A stretch of DNA of 64,000 bases from Enterobacter asburiae. GTDB taxonomy: Bacteria; Pseudomonadota; Gammaproteobacteria; Enterobacterales; Enterobacteriaceae. The position numbers and the translations under genes were made by a program. Location: assembly GCF_021440515.1 (NCBI RefSeq), contig NZ_JAKCMV010000007.1:46570-110569 (forward strand). The letters are read 5' to 3'. The notes beneath the pieces were generated by a model. The model was not told the DNA's origin, made no database searches, and saw only the letters and a program-made list of their open reading frames with translations. This document shows, in pieces, positions 10,097-23,073 of this stretch (position 1 is the first letter of the stretch; each line of letters begins with the position of its first letter).

Positions 10097-11032
10097 ATGC
10101 GTGTTTTACTGGCCCCAATGGAAGGCGTGCTCGATTCGCTCGTGCGCGAGCTGCTAACCGAGGTGAACGATTACGATCTCTGCGTGACGGAGTTCTTGCG
10201 CGTGGTCGATATGCTGTTGCCGGTAAAATCCTTCTACCGGCTCTGCCCGGAGCTGCATCGTCAGAGCCGCACCACCTCCGGCACGCTGGTGCGCATTCAG
10301 CTGTTAGGCCAGTACCCTGAATGGCTGGCGGAAAACGCCGCCCGCGCCGTAGAGCTTGGCTCTTACGGTGTCGATCTCAACTGCGGCTGTCCGTCGAAAA
10401 TGGTCAACGGCAGCGGCGGCGGAGCGACCCTTCTCAAAGATCCCGAGCTTATCTATCGCGGCGCAAAAGCCATGCGCGAGGCGGTGCCGTCGCATCTGCC
10501 GGTCACGGTTAAGGTGCGTCTGGGCTGGGACAGCGGCGATAAACAGTTTGAAATCGCCGACGCCGTTCAGCAGGCCGGAGCTACCGAGCTGGTTGTTCAC
10601 GGGCGAACCAAAGAAGACGGCTACAAAGCCGAGCGCATCAACTGGCAGGCGATCGGTGAGATCCGCAAAAGGCTGCGTATCCCGGTGATCGCCAACGGTG
10701 AAATCTGGGATTACGACAGCGCGCAGGCCTGCATGAAAGAGACGGGCTGCGATGCGGTGATGATCGGACGCGGTGCGCTCAACGTGCCGAACCTGAGCCG
10801 GGTGGTGAAATACAACGAACCGCGCATGCCCTGGCCCGATGTGGTCACGCTGCTGCAAAAATACAGCCGCCTGGAAAAGCAGGGCGATACCGGGCTGTAT
10901 CACGTGGCGCGCATCAAGCAGTGGCTGAGCTATTTGCGCAAAGAGTATGACGAGGCGCTGGGGCTGTTCCAGGAAATCCGCGTGTTGCAGACGTCGGCGG
11001 AGATTGCTTACGCGATTAACAAAATCCAGTAA
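10097..11032 (+). CDS. dusC: DusC, tRNA-dihydrouridine(16) synthase
   Basis: FMN-dependent reduction of uridine 16 in the D-loop of tRNA, using NADPH. The 311-residue protein has the Dus N-terminus ([19 protein letters not shown]), the catalytic Cys 98 in NCGCPSK, the phosphate-binding region VIANGEIWD...MIGRGAL, and a helical tRNA-binding C-terminal domain containing [13 protein letters not shown]. Sequence follows E. coli DusC (YohI) closely. It stands alone, 66 bases after the aminopeptidase gene, and is followed by an imperfect hairpin. Confidence 0.95.
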   Translation: MRVLLAPMEGVLDSLVRELLTEVNDYDLCVTEFLRVVDMLLPVKSFYRLCPELHRQSRTTSGTLVRIQLLGQYPEWLAENAARAVELGSYGVDLNCGCPSKMVNGSGGGATLLKDPELIYRGAKAMREAVPSHLPVTVKVRLGWDSGDKQFEIADAVQQAGATELVVHGRTKEDGYKAERINWQAIGEIRKRLRIPVIANGEIWDYDSAQACMKETGCDAVMIGRGALNVPNLSRVVKYNEPRMPWPDVVTLLQKYSRLEKQGDTGLYHVARIKQWLSYLRKEYDEALGLFQEIRVLQTSAEIAYAINKIQ

Positions 11033-11039
11033 GGTATAA

Positions 11040-11094
11040 GTCACTAAGCGTACGTTTTACCGAATTGCTGTCGGTTAAACGTATGCTCGGTGAC
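11040..11094 (+). terminator. Imperfect hairpin after dusC
   Basis: AGCGTACGTTTTACCG (11047-11062) pairs imperfectly with CGGTTAAACGTATGCT (11072-11087), and GTCAC/GTGAC extends the stem outward to 11040-11094. No T-run follows. It marks the junction between the core gene dusC and the A+T-rich insert, and may be a transcription stop. The rest of 11095-11227 shows only the ribosome site AAGGAG of the next gene. Confidence 0.4.
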
Positions 11095-11227
11095 TAACAC
11101 GGAAGCAGCGCGATACCCTGTCAGCTTATCTCGCTGAACCATCCTCAGTTTTGTAGACAAGGGTTCACCGGTCGCCGCCCGTGGATAATAAGGGAATTGG
11201 ATATAGTGAAATAATCAAGGAGCGGTT

Positions 11228-11920
11228 ATGTACTATAGAAATGAAATTATAAGTTACTTACAGGCAAACAAAATTCTTGCGTTAAAACTCGACCATGCAT
11301 TAACAGGTGTGGGGGAGGCTGTATCAAATGTGATTGAAACGATCGGCGCAGGTGCAACACGTGCGCTGTATTATACATCCTGCTTTACTGAAGAATATCA
11401 AGACGTTTGCCAAAAGCAAAAATCCGAAGACATCCGATTTACTAAAGGTCTTTATCATATTATAAGCAATACAGATATTGTTTATGAAATGCTCAAAATA
11501 TACTTTGAAGGAATATTTCGACATAAAACTTCTGACCAGCTAGAGCACATCAAAAAACTGTTAATGGCCGTAAATATTCATATCGCAGCGAGCTCACTCA
11601 CTAACATGGGATTTGCTTTTGCAACAGCATCCTTTGTCGCAGTTGGCATGAATTTAAACCTTGAACTCAGTGCCCTGACAGGGCGAAGAGCTGGCGGGGT
11701 TGTTGGCGTAATGGGCGTATATGGCGTTGTACAGAAAGCGGCAGATAGTGCGCGTCGTCTTAATTTAATTTATCCAGAGTATTACTCAGCGCTGCATACT
11801 CAAGAGTTGGAAATGATGTACTTCCTGATTGAGCCACTGTTTGAACGAGCTGAGGCGTATAAAGCTCAATGGGTATCGGATGATGAGATCGCCGACATCA
11901 TTTCAAGGATGATTCGATAA
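11228..11920 (+). CDS. Unknown protein with glycine-rich hydrophobic segments, candidate pore-forming effector
   Basis: I do not recognise this 230-residue protein by sequence. It starts after an AAGGAGCGGTT ribosome site. The N-terminal 110 residues are helical and charged. Residues about 112-142 and 156-168 (SFVAVGMNLNLEL, GGVVGVMGVYGVV) are hydrophobic and rich in small residues, like membrane-inserting helices. There is no signal peptide. It is followed 3 bases later by a tiny two-helix membrane protein and then by an orphan Hcp. That layout fits a type VI secretion membrane-active effector, its immunity protein and the Hcp that carries it, similar in concept to Ssp6/Sip6 of Serratia. Base composition is clearly richer in A+T than the flanking genes, which suggests horizontal transfer. 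Function is inferred from context. Confidence 0.5.
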   Translation: MYYRNEIISYLQANKILALKLDHALTGVGEAVSNVIETIGAGATRALYYTSCFTEEYQDVCQKQKSEDIRFTKGLYHIISNTDIVYEMLKIYFEGIFRHKTSDQLEHIKKLLMAVNIHIAASSLTNMGFAFATASFVAVGMNLNLELSALTGRRAGGVVGVMGVYGVVQKAADSARRLNLIYPEYYSALHTQELEMMYFLIEPLFERAEAYKAQWVSDDEIADIISRMIR

Positions 11921-11922
11921 TC

Positions 11923-12108
11923 ATGATGAATTTTATTAAAAGATTTTTTAGACGAATATTTAGGTCGTTAATATTGATGTACGGCCCTGCTTTATTGACG
12001 CTTTTATTTGCGGTAGTCTTTTTTCAGATCTTTCCTGACGGGCCGGTATGGCCTGTTCCCATTTTTTGCATTTTCGTGATCGTCGTTTTTTATCGGTATG
12101 TGAAATAG
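11923..12108 (+). CDS. Small two-helix membrane protein, candidate immunity protein
   Basis: A 61-residue basic membrane protein (a second ATG at 11926 would shorten it by one). After an arginine-rich start (FIKRFFRRIFR) there are two hydrophobic segments: LILMYGPALLTLLFAVVFF and VPIFCIFVIVVFYRYV. It begins 3 bases after the preceding stop, so the two genes are probably translated together. Small inner-membrane proteins paired with membrane-active effectors are usually immunity proteins; that role is inferred. No ribosome site is obvious, which fits coupling to the gene before it. Confidence 0.5.
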   Translation: MMNFIKRFFRRIFRSLILMYGPALLTLLFAVVFFQIFPDGPVWPVPIFCIFVIVVFYRYVK

Positions 12109-12140
12109 TAACTTCGAAATTTATCTTATAAGGAAATACG

Positions 12141-12620
12141 ATGTCTACACCAGCACACTTATGGCTTGAAGATGAAAATGGTTCGCCGATTGTGGGTAAT
12201 TGCCTTATGCCATTTCGCCTAGGTTCAATCGAGTTAAAATCATTCTCACACGGCGTCACTATTCCGGTAGACCCACACTGGGGAAAATTGACAGGAACGC
12301 GTGTCCACCGACCTGTCACCATAGTGAAGGAGTTCGATCAAACAACACCACTTTTGTACAGAGCGGTTTGTGAAGGCAAAACGATGCAGAAGGCCACAAT
12401 CAAGATGTACCGTATTCTGGAGTCAGGTATTGAGTCCGAATATTTCAATATCATCCTTGAGAACGTCAAGTTCACAACGGTTGCGCCATTCCTGTCTCCT
12501 AACGGTACGAGTAGTACTCACCTGGAAACGCTCGAATTACGTTATGAGGCGATCACCTGGAAGTATACAGAGGGTAATATTATCTATCGTGATTCCTGGA
12601 ACGATCGCTGTTGTGGCTGA
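12141..12620 (+). CDS. hcp: Hcp-family type VI secretion tube protein (orphan)
   Basis: A 159-residue Hcp. The family pattern is recognisable: MSTPAHLWLEDENGSPIVG, then LKSFSHGVTIPVD, HRPVTIVKEFDQTTPLLYRA and YFNIILENVKF. Hcp hexamers stack into the tube that is fired by the type VI secretion system, and they also carry small effectors inside the ring. The start follows AAGGAA. No other type VI genes are in the window, so this is an orphan Hcp that must work with a system elsewhere. Its two upstream neighbours are probably its cargo and the matching immunity protein. The C-terminus ends DRCCG, without an added effector domain. Confidence 0.86.
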   Translation: MSTPAHLWLEDENGSPIVGNCLMPFRLGSIELKSFSHGVTIPVDPHWGKLTGTRVHRPVTIVKEFDQTTPLLYRAVCEGKTMQKATIKMYRILESGIESEYFNIILENVKFTTVAPFLSPNGTSSTHLETLELRYEAITWKYTEGNIIYRDSWNDRCCG

Positions 12621-12957
12621 TTAAAAAGTAGGGTTATACCCAGCTTACACCAGAATGAAAACTAATAAAATTCAGTCAGGTAGATCGCTCTGCTTTCAGA
12701 TTGTTTCTATCGCAAAGTGTCGACGGCGGGGAAAACGAGTAAGTTATCCCGAGTGCCCCGCTGACCAAAAAATCGGCCGGATTCCCACCGTTGCAAGCGT
12801 TACTCTGGCTGCTGCTCGCTTATTACAACGAACCCTAATCAGTTGAATGAGTGCATGAAAATAATAAACGTTACTCCGCTCACACTTTTTTAAAATTTAA
12901 AACAATCGCTGTTATCAACAGGGCGTGACGGTGGTAAGGTGCCACTGTTTCTACACA
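12621..12957 (+). other. A+T-rich leader between hcp and the bgl operon
   Basis: These 337 bases hold no convincing gene. The one open frame of moderate length (12655-12846) has no ribosome site and no protein-like composition. The region must contain the promoter of the bgl operon, whose transcribed leader begins before 12958, but I could not place a clear -35/-10 pair or a CRP site. The A+T-rich character continues to about 12910 and then changes, so the insert probably ends near here. Confidence 0.4.
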
Positions 12958-13871
<914 letters not shown>

Positions 13872-13882
13872 GCCCGAAAACT

Positions 13883-17278
<3,396 letters not shown>

Positions 17279-17288
17279 CGGAAGTGAC

Positions 17289-17313
17289 TTTGCCCGGTGC
17301 TGAGCCGGGCAAA
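17289..17313. terminator. Hairpin between bglB and yohP
   Basis: Stem TTTGCCCGG (17289-17297) / CCGGGCAAA (17305-17313) between two convergent genes. Neither side has a long T-run beyond the stem's own three, so it could act weakly in both directions. Confidence 0.55.
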
Positions 17314-17317
17314 GCGA

Positions 17318-17401
17318 TCAGAAAATCATTTTAAAGACGCCGGTAACCACTAATAACCCTATTAAAAAGATAATTAATACTGCCCACAGTAATATTTTCA
17401 T
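17318..17401 (-). CDS. yohP: YohP, 27-residue membrane protein
   Basis: The minus strand encodes MKILLWAVLIIFLIGLLVV and then TGVFKMIF, 27 residues, almost identical to E. coli YohP. It is one hydrophobic helix. A strong AGGAGAAGGGA ribosome site precedes the ATG. YohP is a model small inner-membrane protein whose message reaches the membrane; its cellular role is unknown. It is convergent with bglB and divergent from mdtQ. It is short enough to be missed by ordinary gene calling. The gap 17402-17593 to mdtQ shows no other gene. Confidence 0.92.
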   Translation of the reverse strand: MKILLWAVLIIFLIGLLVVTGVFKMIF

Positions 17402-17593
17402 TCCCTTCTCCTGCTCTTGTTGGTTCAAAAATAAGTGTAGCAGCGAATTTATGATTCATTTGAATGTGTTGGGTTTAATTATTTACAAGGTGAATAATTT
17501 TCTGACTGTATAAATGTATGACAAATTACGGATTGCCACGCGTTACTAAAAAAAAGCGTATCAGCCAGCGTAATTTGCGCCTTTATTTTTCAG

Positions 17594-19024
17594 ATGAATG
17601 GCGTAATGAAACCTTCTCGTATTTTATCTCTGAGTGCTCCACTGATTTTAATTCTGACGGCCTGTGCGCCTCAGCATTCCACCGTAACAGCAGAAAAAAC
17701 GCAGCCGATTAATACGTCGGTGAGCACGCAGCTCAGCCATACCGACTGGCCGAAAAACGACTGGTGGACGGATTACAACGATCCCCAGCTCACGGCGCTT
17801 ATTGCCAAAGCCCTGAGCGACGCGCCTGATATGCACATTGCCCGCCAGCGCATTACGCTTGCGGAAGCGCAGGCCAAAGCGACAATGGCGGCCGACGGCC
17901 CGCAAATTGATTTGTCCGGCGACGTCGAGCGGCAAAGAATGTCGGCAGAAGGGCTGATGGGGCCGTTTGCGATTACCGATCCGGCGGCGGGAACGACCGG
18001 GCCGTGGTACACCAACGGCACCTTCGGACTGACGGCGGGCTGGGATCTGGATCTGTGGGGCAAAAACCGCGATTTAGTGCAGGCGCGGATTGGAAAAGTG
18101 AACGCGCAGAAGGCCGAGCTGGAGCAGACCCGACAGCTGCTCGCCACCAGCGTGGCGCGGCTGTACTGGGAGTGGCAGACCGAGGCCGCGATCGATTCCG
18201 TCCTCGCCACTATCAGCCAGGATCAGCACGCCATAATCGATGCGGATAAAGAGCTGTATCAGCACGGCATTACGTCGTCCGTGGAAGGGGTCGAGACCGA
18301 TATTAACGCGGGCAAGACCGACGAGCGCATTGCCGAAGTACACGGCAAGATGAAGGCGATCGAGGCGCGTTTGCAGGCGCTGACCAACTCCTCTTCGATC
18401 AAACTGAACCCTCGTGACTTACCGGACGTTGAGGCCTCGCTGCCGTCGACGCTCGGTTACGCGCTGCTGGCGCGTCGTCCTGATTTGCAGGAAGCGCACT
18501 GGTATATCGAAGCGTCCATGAGCAACGTCGATGCCGCCAAAGCCGCGTTTTATCCCGACTTCAACCTGATGGCCTTTTTGCAGCAGGACGCGCTGCACCT
18601 GAGCGATCTGTTCCGCCACTCTGCCCAGCAGATGGGCGTCACCGCCGGGTTTACGCTGCCCATTTTTGACAGCGGTCGTCTGAACGCCGAGCTGGATATC
18701 GCGAAGGCGCAGAACAACCTCACGGTCGCGGATTACAACAAGGCGGTGGTGGATGCGGTAAACCAGGTGGCGCGCACCGCGAGCGAAGTGGACACGCTGG
18801 CGACCAAAGCGCAGCAGCAGCAGCGCGTCGAGCGCGACGCCGCGCGGGTAGTCACCTTAGCCGAAGCGCGGTTTAACGCCGGGCTGATTGCCGGTTCGCG
18901 CGTGAACGAAGCGAAAATTCCGGCATTGCAGGAGCACATCGCCGCGCTGACCCTGAAAGGGCAGTACGTTGACGCCACGCTCCAGCTCACTTCAGCGCTC
19001 GGCGGCGGCTATCATCAGGGCTAA
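17594..19024 (+). CDS. mdtQ: MdtQ, outer-membrane efflux lipoprotein (NodT/OprM family)
   Basis: A 476-residue outer membrane factor of the TolC/NodT family, which would form the exit duct of a tripartite drug efflux pump. The N-terminal lipobox LILTAC (about residues 19-24) predicts a lipoprotein. Two OEP repeats can be seen, including TAGWDLDLWGKNRDLV and GFTLPIFDSGRLNAELDIA. The E. coli K-12 counterpart (mdtQ/yohGH) is interrupted, whereas this one is intact. The start is uncertain: ATGs at 17594 and 17606 both keep the signal sequence and neither has a good ribosome site. No inner-membrane pump gene is adjacent. Confidence 0.9.
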   Translation: MNGVMKPSRILSLSAPLILILTACAPQHSTVTAEKTQPINTSVSTQLSHTDWPKNDWWTDYNDPQLTALIAKALSDAPDMHIARQRITLAEAQAKATMAADGPQIDLSGDVERQRMSAEGLMGPFAITDPAAGTTGPWYTNGTFGLTAGWDLDLWGKNRDLVQARIGKVNAQKAELEQTRQLLATSVARLYWEWQTEAAIDSVLATISQDQHAIIDADKELYQHGITSSVEGVETDINAGKTDERIAEVHGKMKAIEARLQALTNSSSIKLNPRDLPDVEASLPSTLGYALLARRPDLQEAHWYIEASMSNVDAAKAAFYPDFNLMAFLQQDALHLSDLFRHSAQQMGVTAGFTLPIFDSGRLNAELDIAKAQNNLTVADYNKAVVDAVNQVARTASEVDTLATKAQQQQRVERDAARVVTLAEARFNAGLIAGSRVNEAKIPALQEHIAALTLKGQYVDATLQLTSALGGGYHQG

Positions 19025-19073
19025 AAAACGGGATTAACTATACTTACCTCTTTTGGTACTTCTGGAGGTAAAT

Positions 19074-19838
19074 ATGACGCGAGTGGCCATTGTGACCGCA
19101 TCGGATTCGGGTATTGGTAAAACCACGGCGCTGATGCTGGCGGAGCGCGGGTTTGATATCGGCGTGACCTGGCATTCCGACGAGGAAGGGGCGCTGGAAA
19201 CCTGTCGCGAGGTTGAAGCGCGCGGGCAGCGGGCGGAAGCTATCCAGCTGGATTTGGGCGTCCTGCCGGAAGGGGCAAAAGCGATTGAAACCTTAATAGC
19301 CCGCTTTGGTCGCCTCGACGCGCTGGTGAACAACGCCGGGGCGATGACCAAAGCGCCGTTCCTCGACATGGCGTTCGACAAGTGGCGCAGCATTTTCACC
19401 GTCGACGTTGACGGCGCGTTTATCTGCTCCCAGATAGCCGCCCGCCAGATGGTGAAGCAGGGTGAAGGCGGGCGGATTGTGAACATCACCTCGGTGCATG
19501 AACACACCCCGCTGCCGGACGCCAGCGCCTATACCGCCGCAAAACACGCCCTGGGCGGGTTAACCAAATCGATGGCGATGGAGCTGGTGCATCACAAAAT
19601 CCTCGTTAACGCCGTCGCGCCCGGTGCGATTGCCACGCCGATGAATGATATGGATAACGCCGAGGTTAAAGAGGGTTCCATGCCGGAGATCCCGCTGGGG
19701 CGGCCGGGGCATACCAAAGAGATCGCCAGCCTGGTGGCGTGGCTCTGTGACGATGACGCCAGCTACACGACGGGGCAGTCGTTTATCGTGGACGGCGGGT
19801 TTATGCTGGCGAATCCGCAGTTTAAGCCGAAGGAGTAA
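19074..19838 (+). CDS. yohF: YohF, short-chain dehydrogenase/reductase
   Basis: A 254-residue SDR oxidoreductase. The NAD(P)-binding motif is ASDSGIG, followed by NNAGAM and the catalytic Ser (ITSVHEHTP), Tyr and Lys (YTAAKHA). The C-terminus SFIVDGGFMLANPQF is close to E. coli YohF, which has been described as acting on acetoin-like substrates; the physiological substrate is unsure. A longer frame begins at 19053, but GGAGGT at 19064-19069 points to the ATG at 19074. It follows mdtQ as in E. coli. Confidence 0.93.
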   Translation: MTRVAIVTASDSGIGKTTALMLAERGFDIGVTWHSDEEGALETCREVEARGQRAEAIQLDLGVLPEGAKAIETLIARFGRLDALVNNAGAMTKAPFLDMAFDKWRSIFTVDVDGAFICSQIAARQMVKQGEGGRIVNITSVHEHTPLPDASAYTAAKHALGGLTKSMAMELVHHKILVNAVAPGAIATPMNDMDNAEVKEGSMPEIPLGRPGHTKEIASLVAWLCDDDASYTTGQSFIVDGGFMLANPQFKPKE

Positions 19839-19841
19839 GTC

Positions 19842-19931
19842 CCCTCACCCTAACCCTCTCCCCAAAGGGGCGAGGGGACTTAAACTCCCTCTCCCTGTGG
19901 GAGAGGGCCGGGGTGAGGGCACCAGACCGCA
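19842..19931. repeat. Double copy of the CCCTCTCCC palindromic repeat
   Basis: Two copies back to back: 19842-19879 (CCCTCACCCTAACCCTCTCC with arms CCCC/GGGG) and 19885-19931 (CTCCCTCTCCCTGTGGGAGA then GGGCCGGGGTGAGGG and ACCAGACCGCAC). Each can fold as a strong hairpin. The second copy shares its 3' tail with the copy at 22355-22403. It lies between convergent genes yohF and yohD. Confidence 0.85.
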
Positions 19932-19932
19932 C

Positions 19933-20505
19933 TCACTCCTCATCGCGCCTCTTCTCTCTATGCCGCATCCACAACCGCACCCCAATCACGCCGACCACGA
20001 CCAGAATCAGCCACGCCCAGTGCTTAATATGCTGATCCAGGTTATGCAGCCACGGCCCAATCACCTCGCCGCCCACGTAGCCTAACGTGGTAAAAATCAG
20101 CGCCCAGGCGATCGCGCCCGCAATATTCAGCGGCAGAAAAATTTTCGGCGGCAGGCGGCTCGCGCCAATCAGGATCGGCCCGATAATGCGAAAGCCGTAC
20201 ATAAAGCGCGTGCCAATCACGAACAGATAGGGATGGCGCTGGATAAGCCGCTGGGCGCGCTTAATTTTTTTCTGATGCTTTGCAAAGCGCTTAAGCAGCG
20301 TCGGCCCAAACCGCAGCCCCAGAAAGTACAGAAGCTGGTCGCCAATCATGCCGCCCAGCGCGACGGCGGCCACCACCAGCGGGAAACGCAGTAACCCCTG
20401 ATGCGCCGCGACACCACCCAGCAGGGTGATGGTTTCTCCTTCCGCCACGCTGCCAATAACCAGCGCCGCGTACCCGTACTGCTCAATCAGACCGTTGATA
20501 TCCAT
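19933..20505 (-). CDS. yohD: YohD, DedA-family membrane protein
   Basis: A 190-residue DedA/VTT-family protein with several membrane helices. The family core is seen as GSVAEGETITLLGGVAAHQG and GTRFMYGFRIIGPILIGAS. DedA proteins help keep proton motive force and membrane lipid balance, and some flip lipid carriers; a specific role for YohD is not known. The C-terminal tail is basic (RHREKRRDEE). Its stop lies next to the repeat shared with yohF. Confidence 0.94.
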   Translation of the reverse strand: MDINGLIEQYGYAALVIGSVAEGETITLLGGVAAHQGLLRFPLVVAAVALGGMIGDQLLYFLGLRFGPTLLKRFAKHQKKIKRAQRLIQRHPYLFVIGTRFMYGFRIIGPILIGASRLPPKIFLPLNIAGAIAWALIFTTLGYVGGEVIGPWLHNLDQHIKHWAWLILVVVGVIGVRLWMRHREKRRDEE

Positions 20506-20662
20506 AAACTAACCGTAGTCTCCCTGCGTTTGCCTACGTTAATCATATACCCCATGAATCAACAGCGCGGCAATCAACGGAAATTTCCCACTGTACATAA
20601 AATAATCTAAAGCCTGCATTATACTTAAGGTATCGCTGACGGGCCGACAACAAGGGGGCGTT

Positions 20663-21250
20663 ATGAACCATGTCTGGGGACTTTTCTCCCATCCCGATCG
20701 TGAAATGCAGGTCATCCGGAACGAGAACGAAACGGTCGCGCATCATTACACTCACCACGTGCTGCTGATGGCGGCGGTGCCCGTAATCTGCGCATTTATC
20801 GGCACCACGCAAATTGGCTGGAACTTCGGTGATGGCACCGTCGTAAAACTCTCCTGGTTTACCGGGCTCTACCTCGCCGTTCTCTTCTACGGCATTATGC
20901 TGGCCGGGGTGGCGGTGATGGGGCGCGTCATTCACTGGATGGCGCGTAACTACCCGAACCGCCCGTCGCTGAATCACTGTATGGTCTTTGCCGGATACGT
21001 CGCGACCCCGCTGTTCTTAAGCGGTATTGTTGCGCTCTATCCATTGGTCTGGCTGTGCGCGCTGATCGGTACCGTGGCGCTCTTTTATACGGGCTATCTG
21101 CTGTATGTGGGGGTGCCAACCTTCCTGAATATCAATAAAGAAGAGGGCCTGAGCTTCTCCAGCTCAACGCTCGCCATCGGCGTGCTGGTGCTGGAGGCGC
21201 TACTGGCGCTGACGGTTATTCTGTGGGGTTATGGATATCGCCTCTTTTAA
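20663..21250 (+). CDS. yohC: YohC, Yip1-domain membrane protein
   Basis: A 195-residue inner-membrane protein with about five hydrophobic segments, same length as E. coli YohC and nearly the same sequence (MNHVWGLFSHPDREMQVI at the start, GYGYRLF at the end). It belongs to the Yip1-like family, whose bacterial function is unknown. The start follows a purine-rich AACAAGGGGGCGTT. It is divergent from yohD across a 157-base gap with no other visible gene. Confidence 0.93.
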   Translation: MNHVWGLFSHPDREMQVIRNENETVAHHYTHHVLLMAAVPVICAFIGTTQIGWNFGDGTVVKLSWFTGLYLAVLFYGIMLAGVAVMGRVIHWMARNYPNRPSLNHCMVFAGYVATPLFLSGIVALYPLVWLCALIGTVALFYTGYLLYVGVPTFLNINKEEGLSFSSSTLAIGVLVLEALLALTVILWGYGYRLF

Positions 21251-21415
21251 GCTCATTGCACTGCTGGCGTAAATGCCAGCAGTGCAGCATCTGTTCACTA
21301 TTCTCTACTGGCGACAACGCATTGAGGCGGCTATGATGCCGAAGCCAGCCTGGGTTTATCTTAACGCAGGCGGTGTACGTCATTACGTGCGTGAATAATT
21401 ACCAGAAGCCTCACC

Positions 21416-22339
21416 ATGCTGAAATTCCGAGTTTCTTTACTTAGCCTTGCGCTGATCCTGGGGGCGAACGTTGCCGCGCCGGCGATAGCAAAAACGCCTG
21501 CTGTGACCACCGCCGCCGCACAACCGGAAATCGCCTCCGGCAGCGCCATGATTGTTGATCTGAATACCAACAAGGTGATCTATTCCAGCCACCCAGATCT
21601 GGTGCGCCCGATAGCCTCAATTACCAAATTAATGACCGCGATGGTGGTGCTTGATGCGCGACTGCCGCTGGATGAAAAGCTGAAGGTCGATATCAGCCAT
21701 ACGCCGGAGATGAAAGGCATTTACTCGCGCGTGCGTCTGAACAGTGAGATCAGCCGCAAGGACATGCTGCTGCTGGCGCTGATGTCTTCCGAGAACCGCG
21801 CGGCGGCGAGCCTGGCCCACCACTATCCGGGCGGTTATGACGCGTTTATTCGTGCCATGAATGCCAAGGCCAAATCCCTGGGCATGACCAACACGCACTA
21901 CGTCGAGCCCACCGGGCTGTCGATTCACAACGTATCCACCGCGCGCGATCTGTCGAAGATGCTGATTGCCACCAAACAGTACCCGCTAATTGGCCAGCTC
22001 AGCACCACCCGTGAAGAGATGGCCACCTTCGCCAACCCGCCGTATACGTTACCGTTCCGCAATACCAACCATCTGGTGTACCGCGAGAACTGGAACATTC
22101 AGCTGACCAAAACCGGGTTTACCAATGCGGCGGGCCACTGTCTGGTGATGCGCACCGTGTTTAACGGCAAGCCGGTGGCGCTGGTGGTGATGGACGCCTT
22201 TGGCAAATATACCCACTTTGCCGACGCGAGCCGTCTGCGTACCTGGATTGAAACCGGAAAGGTACAGCCCGTTCCGGCTGCGGCGCTGAGCTATAAGAAG
22301 CAGAAAGCCCAGCAGATGGCGACGGCGCAGAACGACTGA
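21416..22339 (+). CDS. pbpG: PbpG, penicillin-binding protein 7 (D-alanyl-D-alanine endopeptidase)
   Basis: A 307-residue periplasmic peptidoglycan endopeptidase that cuts D-Ala-meso-DAP cross-links. An N-terminal signal peptide of about 25 residues ends at APAIA. The serine penicillin-recognising motifs are in order: SITK (SxxK), SSEN (SxN) and KTG in [11 protein letters not shown]. Length and sequence match the E. coli protein. It stands alone between yohC and a repeat. Confidence 0.95.
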   Translation: MLKFRVSLLSLALILGANVAAPAIAKTPAVTTAAAQPEIASGSAMIVDLNTNKVIYSSHPDLVRPIASITKLMTAMVVLDARLPLDEKLKVDISHTPEMKGIYSRVRLNSEISRKDMLLLALMSSENRAAASLAHHYPGGYDAFIRAMNAKAKSLGMTNTHYVEPTGLSIHNVSTARDLSKMLIATKQYPLIGQLSTTREEMATFANPPYTLPFRNTNHLVYRENWNIQLTKTGFTNAAGHCLVMRTVFNGKPVALVVMDAFGKYTHFADASRLRTWIETGKVQPVPAAALSYKKQKAQQMATAQND

Positions 22340-22354
22340 GCCGCCTTTTGTTTT

Positions 22355-22403
22355 CTCCCTCTCCCCGTGGGAGAGGGCCGGGGTGAGGGCACCAGACCGC
22401 ACT
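22355..22403. repeat. CCCTCTCCC palindromic repeat
   Basis: TCCCTCTCCCCGTGGGAGAG then GGCCGGGGTGAGGGCACC and AGACCGCACT. It matches the second copy at 19885-19931 almost base for base, including the tail. It lies between convergent pbpG and the acetyltransferase gene. Confidence 0.85.
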
Positions 22404-22407
22404 GAAC

Positions 22408-22962
22408 CTACTCCGGCAGCGTCCAGTCCCCGTCGTTCAGCGGACGCTGCATAATCACCGTATCCCGCCAGTCGCCTTTCTTGTAACCCACGCTGCGCAG
22501 CTGCCCGACAATCTCAAAACCGTGCTTTTTATGCAGGCGCAGCGAACCGGCGTTGTTATTCCCGTCCCCGACGATGGCGATAATCTGCCGCCACTGTCCC
22601 TCTTCGCAGCGCGCAATCAGCGCGTCCATCAGCGCCGTACCAAAACCGCGTCCGGTGGTGCTGGCGTCCACGTAGATAGACTCTTCAAGGGTGTAACGAT
22701 AGGCAGGGCGCGGGCGGTAAGGCGTTGCGTAGCAATACCCCACGACAATCCCGCGGTACAGGGCAACCAGCCACGGCAGACCGCTCTCAGCGACGTTTTT
22801 CATCCGCTGGCGCATCTCATCGACCGTTGGGGGAACCTCCTCGAACGACGCGCGTCCGTGAAGCACATGCCAGGCATAAATGGCCGCAATGGCGTGAACG
22901 TCGTCGGGCAGGGCATCGCGCACCTCAACTTCGGTTTCGGATAACGTATCGATAGCCGACAT
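22408..22962 (-). CDS. GNAT acetyltransferase, phosphinothricin/L-amino-acid N-acyltransferase type
   Basis: A 184-residue GNAT-family protein. The acetyl-CoA-binding motif A reads GRGFGTALMD, and the late motif NNAGSLRLHKKHGFEIVG is typical of the Pat/MnaT subgroup that acetylates phosphinothricin or methionine derivatives. The N-terminal region VRDALPDDVHAIAAIYAWHV also fits that group. The natural substrate cannot be told. The gene is transcribed away from dld, whose terminator is upstream of it. Confidence 0.85.
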   Translation of the reverse strand: MSAIDTLSETEVEVRDALPDDVHAIAAIYAWHVLHGRASFEEVPPTVDEMRQRMKNVAESGLPWLVALYRGIVVGYCYATPYRPRPAYRYTLEESIYVDASTTGRGFGTALMDALIARCEEGQWRQIIAIVGDGNNNAGSLRLHKKHGFEIVGQLRSVGYKKGDWRDTVIMQRPLNDGDWTLPE

Positions 22963-22982
22963 GATGTGCTTGCTCCTCGTCG

Positions 22983-23009
22983 AAAAAGCCGGAGAAACGT
23001 TTCTCCGGC
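22983..23009 (-). terminator. Terminator of dld
   Basis: A 22-base perfect palindrome (GCCGGAGAAAC / GTTTCTCCGGC, 22988-23009) followed on the minus strand by TTTTT. It separates dld from the acetyltransferase gene downstream. Confidence 0.88.
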
Positions 23010-23073
23010 GACAGGCAGTTACTCTAGTACGTTTGAGGAGCGCTTAACAATCTCTTAAATATGGCTGTAGTAT

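Noticed and set aside
12655..12846. 63-codon frame between hcp and the bgl leader
   Set aside because: No ribosome site and no protein-like pattern; the region is more likely non-coding DNA upstream of the bgl promoter.
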